Positions 1-10,016 of a stretch of 64,000 bases of DNA are shown piece after piece. This DNA comes from Sphingobacteriales bacterium (lineage in GTDB: Bacteria; Bacteroidota; Bacteroidia; Chitinophagales; UBA2359): positions 124,001 to 188,000 of the forward strand of contig JADJTE010000009.1 of the NCBI GenBank assembly GCA_016711295.1, written 5' to 3'. The stretch's first letter is position 1, and each line of letters opens with the position of its first letter. Under the pieces are notes generated by a model. It was not told the origin of the DNA and ran no database searches. It worked only from the letters and a program-made list of their open reading frames with translations. The translations under genes and the position numbers were made by a program.

Positions 1-2359
1 GCTACGTCGAATGTACCGGGCGTGGTATAGATATGGGAGGGTTCGTCGAGCGAGCTACTGTCGCCGTCGCCAAAATGCCATTTATATATAAGTGCGCTAC
101 TACCTAAGTTCGTAAAATTGACTTCAAAAGGTGCGCAGCCCGTAGCTGAGGGCGTAGCAGCCGCCTGTGCATTGACGCTGGGCGTTTGGAAATCTATTTT
201 AAACACGCCAATATCCCAACTATTCGTTTGCCCAGTTGCCCAAGCTGTAGGTGTAGTATTAAAGCCTCCTCCCGAACAAACGCCTTGATAAACGATGCCG
301 TTGTGGTCAAACGGCTCGTTCCGCCATCTACGTGGCTTGACGTATAGTAGGTGCCATAATTCAGACCTGCGGCATTAGGTTCTAATACGCCCAAGTAAAA
401 GCCGCCCGTATTGAATAAAGCATTACTGGTAAGGGGCAATCCCGTGGCGGCACTATAGCCCGATACATAGATATAGCCGCAACCATCAATCATAAACGCG
501 ACAGGCACCATCGGCGAACTGAATCCGCCGCCTGAGCCACCCAAGGTAGTTGCATATTCGATATTATTTAATTCATAGTTATAAGCAGTTACAAATATAC
601 CGCCGTTGGCTTGTCCGTAAGTGCCTGCGGGCGTAATGGGCATAGAGCCGCTCGTTTGTCCATAAATCAATATCTTTTCGGTAAGGTCGTCGATGTCGAT
701 AAAAAAGGCATGATCGACTTGGTTAGTGCCCCTAAATGTGCCGTGTAGTATTTCGGTAGCATCAGCGTTGAGGTGTAGTAAAAACCCGTCGTTAGAGCCT
801 CCGCCAAAGGTAGCTTGTGCGCCGGGCGAAGCACCCAAAGGAAAGGTGGCATTGGCGGCTGTTCCGCATACATAGATGCTCGCATCTTCGGCAATGCGCA
901 CACCAAATGCCATATCAGAGCCTGTTCCGCCCAAATAGGTACTGAATATCAGTTCTGTAAGGTCGGGGTTTAGTTTAAATAATACACCGTCTTGCGTGCC
1001 ACCGAGGGTTGTTTGGGCGGCATTGGGTGTAACGGGGAAATTGGCAGACTGCGAGCCGCAAGCGACAAAGGTATTGCCCCATTGGTCTATCATAATTTCG
1101 CCTCGATACGTATCGCCATAGTTAGAAGTGGCATTGCTTCGCCCATCTTGCATATTACCGCCCATATAAGTAGCTGCTACCAAGTCGGCGCCATCGGGCG
1201 ACAAAATAGCAACTATGATGTCGGCACTACCTCCTATATTTGGCTGAAATACGCCCGCTGTGGTTGGGAAATTAGTGCCATCAGTACTGCCCAATACGTG
1301 CATTTGGTTGTTATAATCTACGATTAGACTATGCGGATAATCGCTACCGCTACTGCCGATATAGGTTCCGTAGATGCGGTCGCTGGCATCAGGCGTATAT
1401 TTTGATATGGCTATATCGGTGCCGCCGCCATTAAATCCGGTATCAAATGCGCCCGTATTGGTGCTATATCCCGCCCCAAACGAGATAGCTCCTGTATAGA
1501 TATTGCCCTCGCCGTCATAAGTAGCGCAGTGCCCATAGTTAGTAGAAGTCGAGCCTGACAAGGTAGCACCTACCAATACGGGGTCTATCACTAAGGCATA
1601 TTGGTGGTTATAGCCTTTCGGAAAATCGAAACTCACGGCATTGTTGCCACATAGTACAAAGCGGCAAGGGATATTTTTCGGCATCTCGCCGCCCACCGAT
1701 TGGTAGGCATAGGGGCGTTGTTCGACAATAGTACCGACCGAGGTAACGATATTCAAATTACCCTCGTCATCGATAAATAAACGGTCTGCGCCTTCGTAGT
1801 ACATCTGTATCGGCGAGGGGTCGGCGTGGGGTGCTACGATAAAATCGTACTTAAAAAACAAGTCGCGGCTATACGTCATTAGGTCTATGCCTTGGTATAA
1901 CTGTGGATAGGTGATTTTATCGTAAATAGGTACGTGACTTTTCCATCGATTGCGGTCTTTACCTATAAAATAGTTGTTGTAATCGCGGTGAAGCCCTTCG
2001 CTGGTCAATTGCTTGGGCGCATTGGCGTTCATAAACCGCATCTTGTAGGCGTGCCCGCGCAATTTAAAAGCATCTTTTTCTGCCATAGATGCTTGCGACA
2101 AGGCGTGTAGTTGCCCAACGTCGTCGGGGTGGTAATAGACAAAAGTAAACAAATCGCGTTCTAAGAATACGGCGTTCAGGTCGCCTAAATCGGCTCGGAA
2201 TCGGACATTGCTGTGCCATTGCCCCTTGTTTTCGACAAAGCTAAGTTGGTGTGCGTGGTCGTGCACACTCACCAATCCAGCAGCCGAAAGGTTTGCCGAA
2301 ACAAAGCAACAGACCGCCACCAGCAAGCAGTAATATCCCCAAAAGTAAGAATGTTGCAT
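1..2359 (-). CDS. Secreted SBBP-repeat/PKD protein (DUF7948-type), 3' end outside window, frameshifted
   Basis: Large exported protein. The first ~27 residues form a hydrophobic signal peptide, followed by the N-terminal region typical of Bacteroidota DUF7948/SBBP proteins (FVENKGQWHSNV near residue 42) and then several beta-propeller-like SBBP repeats with TYLGGTGSD-type motifs. The open frame stops at 194, but homology-like sequence continues in another frame from about position 310 to the left edge. There it encodes a PKD-type domain (FGDGDSSS, PSHIYTTPGTF). One missing T in AGCCGTTTGA near 307-316 explains the break. Such proteins are normally surface-exposed and end in a T9SS or gliding-motility C-terminal domain, which would lie outside this window. 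Exact function unknown. No TAnnTTTG promoter was found upstream. Confidence 0.85.
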
Positions 2360-2632
2360 AATAAAAAGATATTTAGAGGTTAAACTTTTACGAAATTCAG
2401 AGCAAGTGGCTGGTTTTAGCTACTAAAACCAAGCACTAAAAATCGGGAACTATCATTTTTGGGTCTCTTTTATCGCTACTTTATTTCTCAAAGAACGACA
2501 ATATGCCGAGGATGGTTGCTAAAAAAGTGGTAATTTAGATATTTTGGCGCAATGTTTTGGTAAGTTAAGAGTAAAATCATTTTTTTCAACTACAAAGTGA
2601 TGCAAGTATTCTATTTTAGCCCTAACTTTGTC

Positions 2633-2640
2633 CAAACTTT
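2633..2640 (+). promoter_or_regulatory. -7 promoter element TAACTTTG for the YtxH gene
   Basis: Matches the Bacteroidota consensus TAnnTTTG. It ends only 7 bp before the ATG at 2648, so the transcript would be almost leaderless. This also argues against the longer in-frame start at 2597. Confidence 0.6.
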
Positions 2641-2647
2641 ATTTTAC

Positions 2648-2902
2648 ATGAAAAAGACTTTGTTTCTTCTTATTGTAGGCATAGCCATTGGAGCTATCGC
2701 CGCCCTATTGTATGCCCCTCAGAGTGGCAGAAAAACGCGCAAAAAAATAGGCAAACAAGCCCGCAAATTACAGTTAGAGTTAGAAGCGCGAGGCGACCGC
2801 AATTTTGACCGCTTTAACCATTGGCGCAACTCAGTTGAAGAGATGGCAGAAGATACCGTAAAGCACATGAACGGCAGCGCAAGTAGTGCCGAATTGAACT
2901 AA
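2648..2902 (+). CDS. YtxH domain-containing small membrane protein
   Basis: 84 residues. One N-terminal transmembrane helix (LFLLIVGIAIGAIAALLYA) is followed by the YtxH signature APQSGRKTRKKI and a charged, probably helical tail. YtxH proteins are small stress-related envelope proteins; their biochemical role is not established. An in-frame start lies 17 codons upstream, but it sits before the promoter element at 2633, so ATG 2648 (MKKTLFLL) is chosen. It is followed by a hairpin at 2943. Confidence 0.8.
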   Translation: MKKTLFLLIVGIAIGAIAALLYAPQSGRKTRKKIGKQARKLQLELEARGDRNFDRFNHWRNSVEEMAEDTVKHMNGSASSAELN

Positions 2903-2942
2903 TCGCTATATCGTCTATTCAAACATTCTTGCCCTCGTCGTA

Positions 2943-2973
2943 TCGGGCACAACCCTATTGCCGTTGTGTCCGA
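2943..2973 (+). terminator. Hairpin after the YtxH gene, probable terminator
   Basis: TCGGGCACAAC pairs with GTTGTGTCCGA (11 bp, one G-T pair) around a 9-nt loop. Only a weak T-rich stretch (TGCTTTGTTG) follows, so intrinsic termination is likely but not certain. Confidence 0.45.
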
Positions 2974-3085
2974 TGCTTTGTTGTACCTGTCGCAGTTACC
3001 ACCTTAAAGCAAGGCATGTATGCCTAAACTTATTCTTTTTCAAACAAATCCTTTTTGGTGACAAGAAATCAAATTCGCCATTGAT

Positions 3086-3447
3086 ATGAGCAACGATACC
3101 AGCAAAGTCGTCGAAAAATTGGGCGACGACATCAAAAATATATCGAATTGCAAATGAGCTACTACCGCTTGTCGGGTATGGAAAAAGCAGCCGCTACGAC
3201 CGCCTTCTCTATTATGGCAATCATTGCATCAGTCTTGTTGTTTTTCACATTTATTTTTGTCAATATTTTTATTGCTATACTCTTGTCGTATTGGTTTAGT
3301 TCCTGGACAATTGGGTTCGGAATTTTTTCTGGGTCATATCTCCTTATCACTGCGTTGCTGTTAGTATTTTGGCGACGCATACAACGTTTTATGTATAACC
3401 GCTTTGTAACTGCCATACTCGAAACCTTAGACGACGAAGAAGATTAA
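3086..3447 (+). CDS. Holin-like (phage holin superfamily III / DUF1469 type) membrane protein, frameshifted
   Basis: The start MSNDTSKVVEKLGDDIK at 3086 is in one frame and the remainder (YIELQMSYYRLSGMEKAA onwards) in another. One A missing from the A-run near 3133-3137 joins them into a ~120-residue protein. Two strong transmembrane helices (about corrected residues 37-62 and 68-93) are followed by a cytoplasmic basic/acidic tail. The layout of a short amphipathic N-terminus, two helices and RRxxRF matches the Bacteroidota holin-like family commonly next to YtxH genes. It ends 13 bp before xseB. Function in the family is not established. Confidence 0.7.
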
Positions 3448-3460
3448 ACCCCACGCCACC

Positions 3461-3667
3461 ATGCCCGCCCCCCAAAAGCCCGACACCCGCCCGCTTGGTT
3501 ATGATAGTGCCCTCGCCGAGTTGCAAGAATTGCTGCGCCAAATAGAAAGCGACGATACGGGTATCGACCAACTAAGCCAGCGCGTCAAACGTGCGACCGA
3601 ACTGCTGGATTTTTGCCGCCAACAATTGCGAAAAGTCGAAACAGATATGGAGCAAGCACTCATTTGA
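3461..3667 (+). CDS. xseB: Exodeoxyribonuclease VII small subunit
   Basis: 68 residues. It has the XseB pattern, a short helical hairpin with LAELQELLRQIESDD, a central SQRVKRATELLDFCRQQL and a KVETDMEQ end. XseB binds the C-terminal region of XseA, and together they degrade single-stranded DNA to acid-soluble oligonucleotides in the cytoplasm. Length is normal for the family. xseA is not in the window, so the subunits are unlinked here or xseA lies elsewhere. The start ATG is preceded by a 13-bp gap after the holin-like gene, suggesting cotranscription. Confidence 0.85.
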   Translation: MPAPQKPDTRPLGYDSALAELQELLRQIESDDTGIDQLSQRVKRATELLDFCRQQLRKVETDMEQALI

Positions 3668-3745
3668 TAAACGTTTCATATTCGCACAACTACCATTTAG
3701 CTGCACAACTCTCGGGCAGCTTCTCTTTCTCATTTTTTTTGCGCT

Positions 3746-5356
3746 ATGAAAAAGTATGTCAAACTATTTGCCGTGCTGCAATCACTTAGCCGGTCTGAAA
3801 TGTCCGAGTTGGGTCGGTTCTTGCCCGCACTATATAGTTCTAAAAAACACAAATCGCTTCGGTTGTTTGAGCTACTAAGCCCCGAATACCCCAATTTTTC
3901 CGACCAAAGCCCCTGTCTGCGCCTCGAACAGATGTGCCAACTACTCGACGTCAATGAGTCGCAGCTCAATTATGTAGTAAGCGATTTAGTCGAAATGATA
4001 GAAGATTATTTGTCGTATAAAGTATTTTCCGAGACCAAAAAATATAACAATGTTTTTTTACTCGAAGCCTACGAAAAGCGCGGTTTGACCAAATACCTCC
4101 TCGCTACCCTCCGACAGCTAAACAACGATTTGACGGCTCAAAAAATGCCCGCCGATAAGCGATTGCTCCACCGCTATTGGTATGCCGAAACTACTGCTCA
4201 TTATACCGACGATAGCCAAGAGACGGAAAAGCAAGCCGCCTTGACCCAAATGTTCGATGCCTTAGATAATTGGCACAATTATCAACTCCTCACCGCATCG
4301 GCAACACTCCTGAACGACCAACTCTTTAAACGATGCGACTTTACATTTCCCGAAAAAATATTTAGCATCGTAGCGCAAATAGGCAAACAAGCCCAACCCA
4401 ATCCCGTACTGAGCATTTATACCCGTATTTTTAGGCTGCTGTCCTTACAACAAGAACTGAATACATACTACGAAACACATCGTCGGCAAGCCAAATTAGC
4501 CAAACTCATTGCTTCGCAGCCTGACGAAGCCGCCACGATGGATACAAATCCTGCCATCGAAGCAGTTAATAAACAACAAAGTGAGATTTTTACTGATTTG
4601 CTCCGCTTAATACAAGCACAAGCCACGACCCAAGACGACCCACCTACTTTGGCAGACCTACGCGAATGGTATCAATACGCGCTCAATTTCTGCTACCTCA
4701 AAACTAACGAAAGCAGGCATGAATATATTTTGGAAATTTTTGACCTATCCGAGATATTAATTCACAAACAATTGCTATTGAACGAAGATAACGAAATAGA
4801 CTCTGAACAATACCGCAATATCATCAAAATAAACATCCAACTGCGCCGCTTCGATTTTGCCGAGCGTTTTCTGACCGAGTACCGCCGCTATCTGCCCGAA
4901 AACGAGCGCAACGATGCCCACCAATATGCCTTAGCTCTGCTCTATTTTGGACGCGGCAACTACGACGAGGTATTGAGCTATTTGCGCCGACTCAAATTCA
5001 GCGACATATCTTATAAAATAGATATTGATACATTGGAAATACGCTGCTATTACGAAAAAAACCTCGACTCCTTGCTCGATGCCAAAATGAGTGCTTTTGC
5101 ACTTTTTTTGGGCAAAAATAAAAAAATCGCCCCTACACTACAAACGCCCTATAAGCGTTTTATCGAATTGGTCAAACGTTTATGGCACATGCGGCAAGAA
5201 CTCGATAGCCTGCGCTACCGCGAAATACCACGCCGTGCCACGCCTCAAAACATAGCGCAACTACAACAAGACATTGAGCAGTTCGTAGGCAAAAAATCAT
5301 GGCTATACGAAAAAACGCAAATATTGTCCGACCGATTGCCCAAAAAGATTGACTAA
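3746..5356 (+). CDS. Large alpha-helical solenoid protein, Bacteroidota-specific, function unknown
   Basis: 536 residues with no signal peptide, so probably cytoplasmic. The whole protein looks helical. The N-terminus KKYVKLFAVLQSLSRSEM and the following RLFELLSPEYPNF block reappear in diverged form in the protein at 23520-24959, showing that the two are paralogues. The C-terminal half has TPR-like helix pairs (for example FAERFLTEYRRYLPENERND and ALALLYFGRGNYDEVLSYL). No catalytic motif is visible. The frame is intact, unlike the second copy. I cannot assign a function; a scaffold role is only a guess. Confidence 0.75.
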   Translation: MKKYVKLFAVLQSLSRSEMSELGRFLPALYSSKKHKSLRLFELLSPEYPNFSDQSPCLRLEQMCQLLDVNESQLNYVVSDLVEMIEDYLSYKVFSETKKYNNVFLLEAYEKRGLTKYLLATLRQLNNDLTAQKMPADKRLLHRYWYAETTAHYTDDSQETEKQAALTQMFDALDNWHNYQLLTASATLLNDQLFKRCDFTFPEKIFSIVAQIGKQAQPNPVLSIYTRIFRLLSLQQELNTYYETHRRQAKLAKLIASQPDEAATMDTNPAIEAVNKQQSEIFTDLLRLIQAQATTQDDPPTLADLREWYQYALNFCYLKTNESRHEYILEIFDLSEILIHKQLLLNEDNEIDSEQYRNIIKINIQLRRFDFAERFLTEYRRYLPENERNDAHQYALALLYFGRGNYDEVLSYLRRLKFSDISYKIDIDTLEIRCYYEKNLDSLLDAKMSAFALFLGKNKKIAPTLQTPYKRFIELVKRLWHMRQELDSLRYREIPRRATPQNIAQLQQDIEQFVGKKSWLYEKTQILSDRLPKKID

Positions 5357-5479
5357 CCCATAGCATGGCAGCAAGGAACTAAACTTTATACCACTATACA
5401 ACAATTGACACGAATTTTATCGCAAAAATTTCATGAATAGCATTAAAATATTTTTTAATATAAAACATATACATTAATT

Positions 5480-6028
5480 ATGTTAGAACAAATTATTAAT
5501 TTGGTCAAAGACCAAGCCTCTTCTTATTTTATCAACAATACCGATGTGCCCAACGACCAAGCCGAAGTAGCTGCTAATGCCGCAGGCGAATCAATTATGG
5601 AAGTTATTCAGCAGCAAATTATGGGCGGCAATATGGGTGCTATCCAACAATTATTGGGCGTAGGCGCATCGAACAGCAGCGCGGGCAATAGCGATTTGCT
5701 GACTACCATTTTACAACAAGCATCAGTATTGTTGAGCGGCAAACTCCAAAACCAAGTAGGCGTGAATGCACAGACTGCCGACAGCGCAGCAGGCGGTTTG
5801 ATGCCCCTTATTTTGGGTGCAATCATGGACAAATTCCGCTCGCCCGCCCCTAGCGATTCGGGCTTCGATATTGGTTCGCTCATCGGTTTGGTCTTAGGCG
5901 GCAGCGGTCAGCAACAACAGCAGCAACAACCCGTACAAGAAGAAAATAATCCATTAGGAGGTTTGAACGACTTGTTGGGCGGCAATATGGGCAATATTTT
6001 GGGCAATATACTGGGCGGTGGCAAATAG
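5480..6028 (+). CDS. DUF937-like (YidB-type) glycine-rich protein
   Basis: 182 residues, no signal peptide. The N-terminal ~130 residues resemble DUF937: helical segments with paired glycines such as MGGNMGAIQQLLG and AAGGLMPLILGAIMDKF. Then come a poly-glutamine stretch of eight residues and a Gly-Leu-Asn-rich tail with LGGNMGNILGNILGG repeats. DUF937 proteins have no firmly known role. The stop codon overlaps the beginning of gpsA by 11 bp, so the two genes are translationally linked. Confidence in the family name is moderate. Confidence 0.65.
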   Translation: MLEQIINLVKDQASSYFINNTDVPNDQAEVAANAAGESIMEVIQQQIMGGNMGAIQQLLGVGASNSSAGNSDLLTTILQQASVLLSGKLQNQVGVNAQTADSAAGGLMPLILGAIMDKFRSPAPSDSGFDIGSLIGLVLGGSGQQQQQQQPVQEENNPLGGLNDLLGGNMGNILGNILGGGK

Positions 6029-7169
6029 TAGTGCGCGGCAATTATATGGCGTGATAGGGGCGGGTAGTTTTGGAACTGCCTTAGCCAATATTTTAGCCGA
6101 AAATGGCGACGTATTGTTATTTACTCGCAAGCAAGCCGTTTATGATGGTATGGTGCAAACGCGCAGCAATCGGCAGCAAGTGCTACACGAGCGCGTTAGC
6201 CCCACATTAGATTTGGAGCAAATTTGCCAACGCTGTACTTTGTTATTTCCCGTCACGTCGTCGTCCGACCTACGAGAAGTGATGCGTTTGGCTGCTCCCT
6301 ACCTCAAACCCTATCACCTGCTCATACACGGCATTAAAGGGCTAAACGTAGTTGCCCCCAACACTGCTAATAGTTTCCACAACAATCCCGAACACGAGCA
6401 GTTAGCGGTAGAGGACATTCGCACCATGTCGCAAATTATCTACGAAGAAAGCTCCGTTTTGCGCGTAGGTTGCTTATCGGGTCCCAATTTAGCCCTCAAT
6501 TTAGCCCACCACCAACCCGCCGCTACCACCATCGCCAGCCGATTTAGCGAAGTAATCGCACAAGGCAGAAATGCCCTCCAAAGCCACCGTTTTAGAGTTT
6601 ATGGCAATAGCGATGTGTTCGGAGTAGAATTAGCGGGTGCGTTCAGCAAACTGACCTCAATAGCCTCGGGCATAGTGGGTGGCTTGGGTTGGGGCGAAAA
6701 CACTACTGCTATGGTGCTGACACGCGCCTTGCACGAAATTATCCGCTTGGGCAAAGCCTTGGGTGCCGAATATACTACGTTTTTGGGCTTGGGCGGCATC
6801 GGTGATATGATTGCCGTCGCATTTACACCCAAAAGCCGCAATTATAGCGTAGGCTATCGCCTGGCAAAGGGCGAACCGCTCTCTGATATATTGAACGATA
6901 TGTCGGAAGTAGCCGAAGGGATTCAAACCGTAAAAATCGCAAAATATTTAGCCAATTATTACCATATCGATACACCTATCATCAATGCGCTATATGCCAT
7001 TTTGTTCCAACAAGAAGCCCTAAACGAGTACGTCAATCGCCTAATGCAAGAAGATTTCAGAGACGATGTAGCTTTCGCCCACCCCCGCTTCGGCTTCGCT
7101 CAGCGCGACGAGACGCTGAACGCGACGAGACGTTCAGAGCATGACGAGACGCTGAGCGTCTCGCGCTGA
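6018..7169 (+). CDS. gpsA: NAD(P)H-dependent glycerol-3-phosphate dehydrogenase
   Basis: Reduces dihydroxyacetone phosphate to sn-glycerol 3-phosphate, the precursor of membrane phospholipids. The Rossmann motif VIGAGSFGTALA sits at residues ~12-23. Further family motifs are HGIKGL, CLSGPNLAL, the AGAFSKLTSIASG region with the catalytic Lys, and GLGGIGDMIAV followed by SRNYSVG. The start is GTG at 6018; no ATG precedes the nucleotide-binding motif. It overlaps the DUF937-like gene by 11 bp. At 383 residues it is longer than usual (about 330-345). The last ~27 codons are encoded by the intergenic repeat at 7086-7252, so the natural stop may have been lost or the repeat invaded the 3' end. Confidence 0.93.
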   Translation: MANSSARQLYGVIGAGSFGTALANILAENGDVLLFTRKQAVYDGMVQTRSNRQQVLHERVSPTLDLEQICQRCTLLFPVTSSSDLREVMRLAAPYLKPYHLLIHGIKGLNVVAPNTANSFHNNPEHEQLAVEDIRTMSQIIYEESSVLRVGCLSGPNLALNLAHHQPAATTIASRFSEVIAQGRNALQSHRFRVYGNSDVFGVELAGAFSKLTSIASGIVGGLGWGENTTAMVLTRALHEIIRLGKALGAEYTTFLGLGGIGDMIAVAFTPKSRNYSVGYRLAKGEPLSDILNDMSEVAEGIQTVKIAKYLANYYHIDTPIINALYAILFQQEALNEYVNRLMQEDFRDDVAFAHPRFGFAQRDETLNATRRSEHDETLSVSR

Positions 7170-7252
7170 GTCTCGTTGAGCGAAGCCGAAACAGAGTCAT
7201 GTTGAGCGAAGCCGAAACAGAGTCATGTTGAGCGAAGCCGAAACAGAGTCAC
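7086..7252 (+). repeat. Compound inverted and direct repeat overlapping the gpsA 3' end
   Basis: Three head-to-tail 26-bp units beginning GTTGAGCGAAGCCGAAACAG lie at 7175-7200, 7201-7226 and 7227-7252. The left side carries the inverted form (TTCGGCTTCGCTCA at 7087). Between them is the perfect palindrome GAGACGCT-G-AGCGTCTC, plus GACGAGACG repeated three times. The left half is translated as the gpsA tail. The segment resembles short interspersed repeats of many Bacteroidota genomes. Confidence 0.85.
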
Positions 7253-7264
7253 ACATTTTATCTT

Positions 7265-8363
7265 ATGACCCGACCCATTTTTGTTGCTGCTAACGACCAG
7301 CACGTAGGAAAAACCACCACTACCTTAGCCCTGCTAACCGCTTTTCAGCGCAAAGGCATGAATATTGGCTACTGCAAGCCAATGGGTCAAGAGTTTGTGC
7401 AAATAGGCGATGCTTGCGTCGATAAAGATGCCGCCTTATTTGCCGACATTATGCCGTTCGACCTCGAACCCGAACTACATAGCCCTGTCTTGACGGCATC
7501 GGGCATGACCGCCCGCTACATCGAGCGTCCGAGTGAGTTTGTCGACTTTGCGCCCGCGCATCGAACACGCAGGGCGCGTATTGCAGAAACGCCACGAATT
7601 GGTCATCTACGAGGGCACGGGACACCCTGGCGTGGGTAGCATTGTGGGCTTGTCTAATGCCGAAATAGCGCGTATACTGGGCGCGGGCGTGATTTTGGTG
7701 CTTCGCGGCGGTATTGGCTATACCTACGACCGAATGGCAATGTGCAAAAGTATGTTTGATCTGGCGGGCGTGCCGCTATTAGGCGTTATTATCAATAAAG
7801 TAGTGCCCGAAAAATTGGAAAAAATACAATACTACCTCAGCAAGCGGCTCGCCCAAGACGGTATTGAGATATTAGGATTTGTGCCGTTCGAACAAGAATT
7901 AGGATACCCTTTGCTCTCTACCATTATCAAAGACCTGCAAGCCGAATTGTTGAGCAAAGACGATAATATAGACTGTCCGGTGGAGGATATCATTGTGGGC
8001 TCGTTGATGGACATCGAAAAATTGCAGCCCGAAACTGAATACCTGCTCGTTGTAAGCGTAAGCCGCCTACAAGCCGCCCTATCCAATTTGCAAACGATAT
8101 GGGCACGCCAAAAGATGCGCCCCAACCTGATAGGCGTTATGTTGAGCGGTCCCAAAAGCCCCGACATGAACGAACTCGCTTTTTTTGAAGCGCACGGTAT
8201 TCCTGTTGCCAAAACTAATTACGACACCTACGAAACCATCGTCAAAATAAGCCATTTGGAGGTAAAACTCAATACAAAAGCACCGCATAAAATAGAACGC
8301 GCCATCGAATTATTTTCGCAACACGTCAATTTAGACCGCATCTGCCAATTAGTAGGGCTGTAA
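7265..8363 (+). CDS. BioD-like P-loop / DRTGG domain protein (phosphotransacetylase N-terminal-like), frameshifted
   Basis: About 365 residues after correction. The N-terminal P-loop NTPase domain resembles BioD/CobQ (VAANDQHVGKTTTTLAL at residues ~7-23, with the switch-type motif YEGTGHPGVGS). The C-terminal DRTGG domain (VEDIIVGSLMDIEKLQ onward) matches the regulatory N-terminal half of long phosphate acetyltransferases, here without the catalytic Pta domain. The reading frame breaks near 7535-7550, where IERPSEFVD and LRPRIEHAGRVLQKR join in different frames. The stand-alone BioD-DRTGG architecture is known in Bacteroidota, but its substrate is not. A terminator follows at 8388. Confidence 0.8.
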
Positions 8364-8387
8364 ATGCGGTGGGCATATAGATTATAG

Positions 8388-8421
8388 GCGCGTAGGTAAA
8401 TACTTACGCGCTTATTTTTTT
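8388..8421 (+). terminator. Intrinsic terminator between convergent genes
   Basis: GCGCGTA pairs with TACGCGC and is followed by TTATTTTTTT. It terminates the BioD-like gene and overlaps the stop codon of the convergent transporter. Confidence 0.75.
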
Positions 8422-9892
8422 GTTGGCGGGATAGCTAATCGCCCACAAACCAAGGAAAGTGAGCAAACCATTTAAGATAAGCATTTCGTTGCCAAAAACA
8501 TAACCGCCCAGCCATTGCACCGAGTAAAGCCCAAGTATATAGCACAACAAAGGCGACAATACGCCGATAATGGGCACAAAGCGGTCGCGCACTTGGCGGT
8601 GGGGCACAAACAAACCAAAGGCGTATAATCCCAATAGCGGTCCGTAAGTATAATTGGCTACCTTAAATAGGGTACTCACGACCGAACTATCTAAACTGTA
8701 TCGAAACAACAGAATAAAGAGCAACAATAGTAGCGAAAACCCAATATGAACGGCGTAGCGGGTGCGGCGCAGTTGTTCGGGCGAACTGCTATCGGTGCGT
8801 TTCTGAAAATTGAGAAAATCAACGCAAAATGAAGTGGTGAGCGATGTAAGGGCAGCATCGGCACTGGCATGAGTAGCAGACAAAATACCCAACAAAAACA
8901 TCACTGATGCAATAGGCGGAAAGTAACTGAGGGCTAAGGTCGGAAACAGGTGGTCGCTAATTTCGGGTAATGCTATACCTTTTTGTGTGGCGTATATATA
9001 TAACAACGCTCCCAAGCTGACAAACATCAAATTGACCAAAAACACGATGCCGCTAAACGTAAACATGTTTTTTTTGCGCCTCGCCGATGTTCTTGCAGCT
9101 AATATTTTTTTGCATCAAATCTTGGTCTAAACCCGTCATGGCAATAGCGACAAACATGCCGCCAAAAAATTGTTTCGGGAAAAAACGCGCTTCTAAGGGG
9201 TCGGTAAATACCATACGGCTGTACGGACTATCGGCAATAGTGCTTGCCAAACTTCCTATACCTATGCCCAGCTCTTGACAAATACTATAAATAATCATAA
9301 ATAAAGCAGCCACCAAAAACGTAGTCTGAAATGTATCGGTATAGATGAGCGTGCGCACGCCGCCGCGCGTGGTGTAAGCCCAAATCAGCAAGACGGTAAG
9401 TAGGGCATTGACGATAAAATGAACGCCCAGCGCATCAAATACAAAAATCTGTAAGACCGAAATTGCCAAAAACAGCCGAAATGATGCGCCAATAGTACGT
9501 GATAGAATAAAAAAGAAAGCACCCGTTTTATAAGACCAAAATCCAAACCGCTGCTCTAAATAACTGTATATCGAAGTGAGGTTGAGCCGATAATATAGGG
9601 GCATCAGCACTAAGGCAATAACCGCATAGCCCAACAAATAGCCCGATGCCAATTGCATATACGAAAACACGAATTGGTATCGGCGAGTTTGCCCACTGCA
9701 CCCGGAATAGATACAAACGTAACGCCCGACAAAAGACGCTCCTATCATGCCAAAAGCCACCAAATACCAAGGCGATTCCTTTTTGCCTACAAAAAACGAC
9801 TCGTTGCTGCTGTCTCTGCCCGTAATCCACGATACGACAAACAAAGCGGCAAAATAAATGACAATAATACCGATAATTAATGTAGATGACAT
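8404..9892 (-). CDS. Sodium:solute symporter (SSS family), multiply frameshifted
   Basis: Polytopic inner-membrane carrier of the SSSF family, Na+-coupled uptake, substrate unknown. The start at 9892 gives MSSTLIIGIIVIYFAALF and the typical SFFVGKKESPWYLVAFGMIGAS. Around twelve hydrophobic segments are visible. Three indels are apparent. Two near 9712 and 9667 cancel out; reading the other frame between them restores the family motif SGVTFVSIPGAVGKLADTN. A third near 9053-9066 splits the gene in two. The corrected length of about 495 residues is normal. No promoter element was seen; the upstream region is repeat-rich. Confidence 0.85.
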
Positions 9893-9944
9893 AAGCCTTC
9901 TATACTCTCCCTTGATGAGGCGCGTTTAAGATGAAAAAAATAAT

Positions 9945-10004
9945 AATTATTTAGGGTGCAGGGCTTTGGGGGTATGGGGTAATGAGCAATACTTATCTAA
10001 TGGT
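9945..10004 (+). mobile_element. Half copy of the 113-bp GTAAC mobile repeat (copy G)
   Basis: The left half only, starting TAATTATTTAGGG and reaching CTTATCTAATG. It is diverged from the other copies, but all four G-runs are kept while the spacers differ. The right half and right terminal repeat are missing. Confidence 0.75.
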
Positions 10005-10016
10005 CTGATTTTTTAG

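Noticed and set aside
7175..7252. Three 26-bp repeats as a CRISPR or attachment site
   Set aside because: Directly adjacent units, no spacers, no integrase; the inverted form nearby marks it as an intergenic palindromic repeat.
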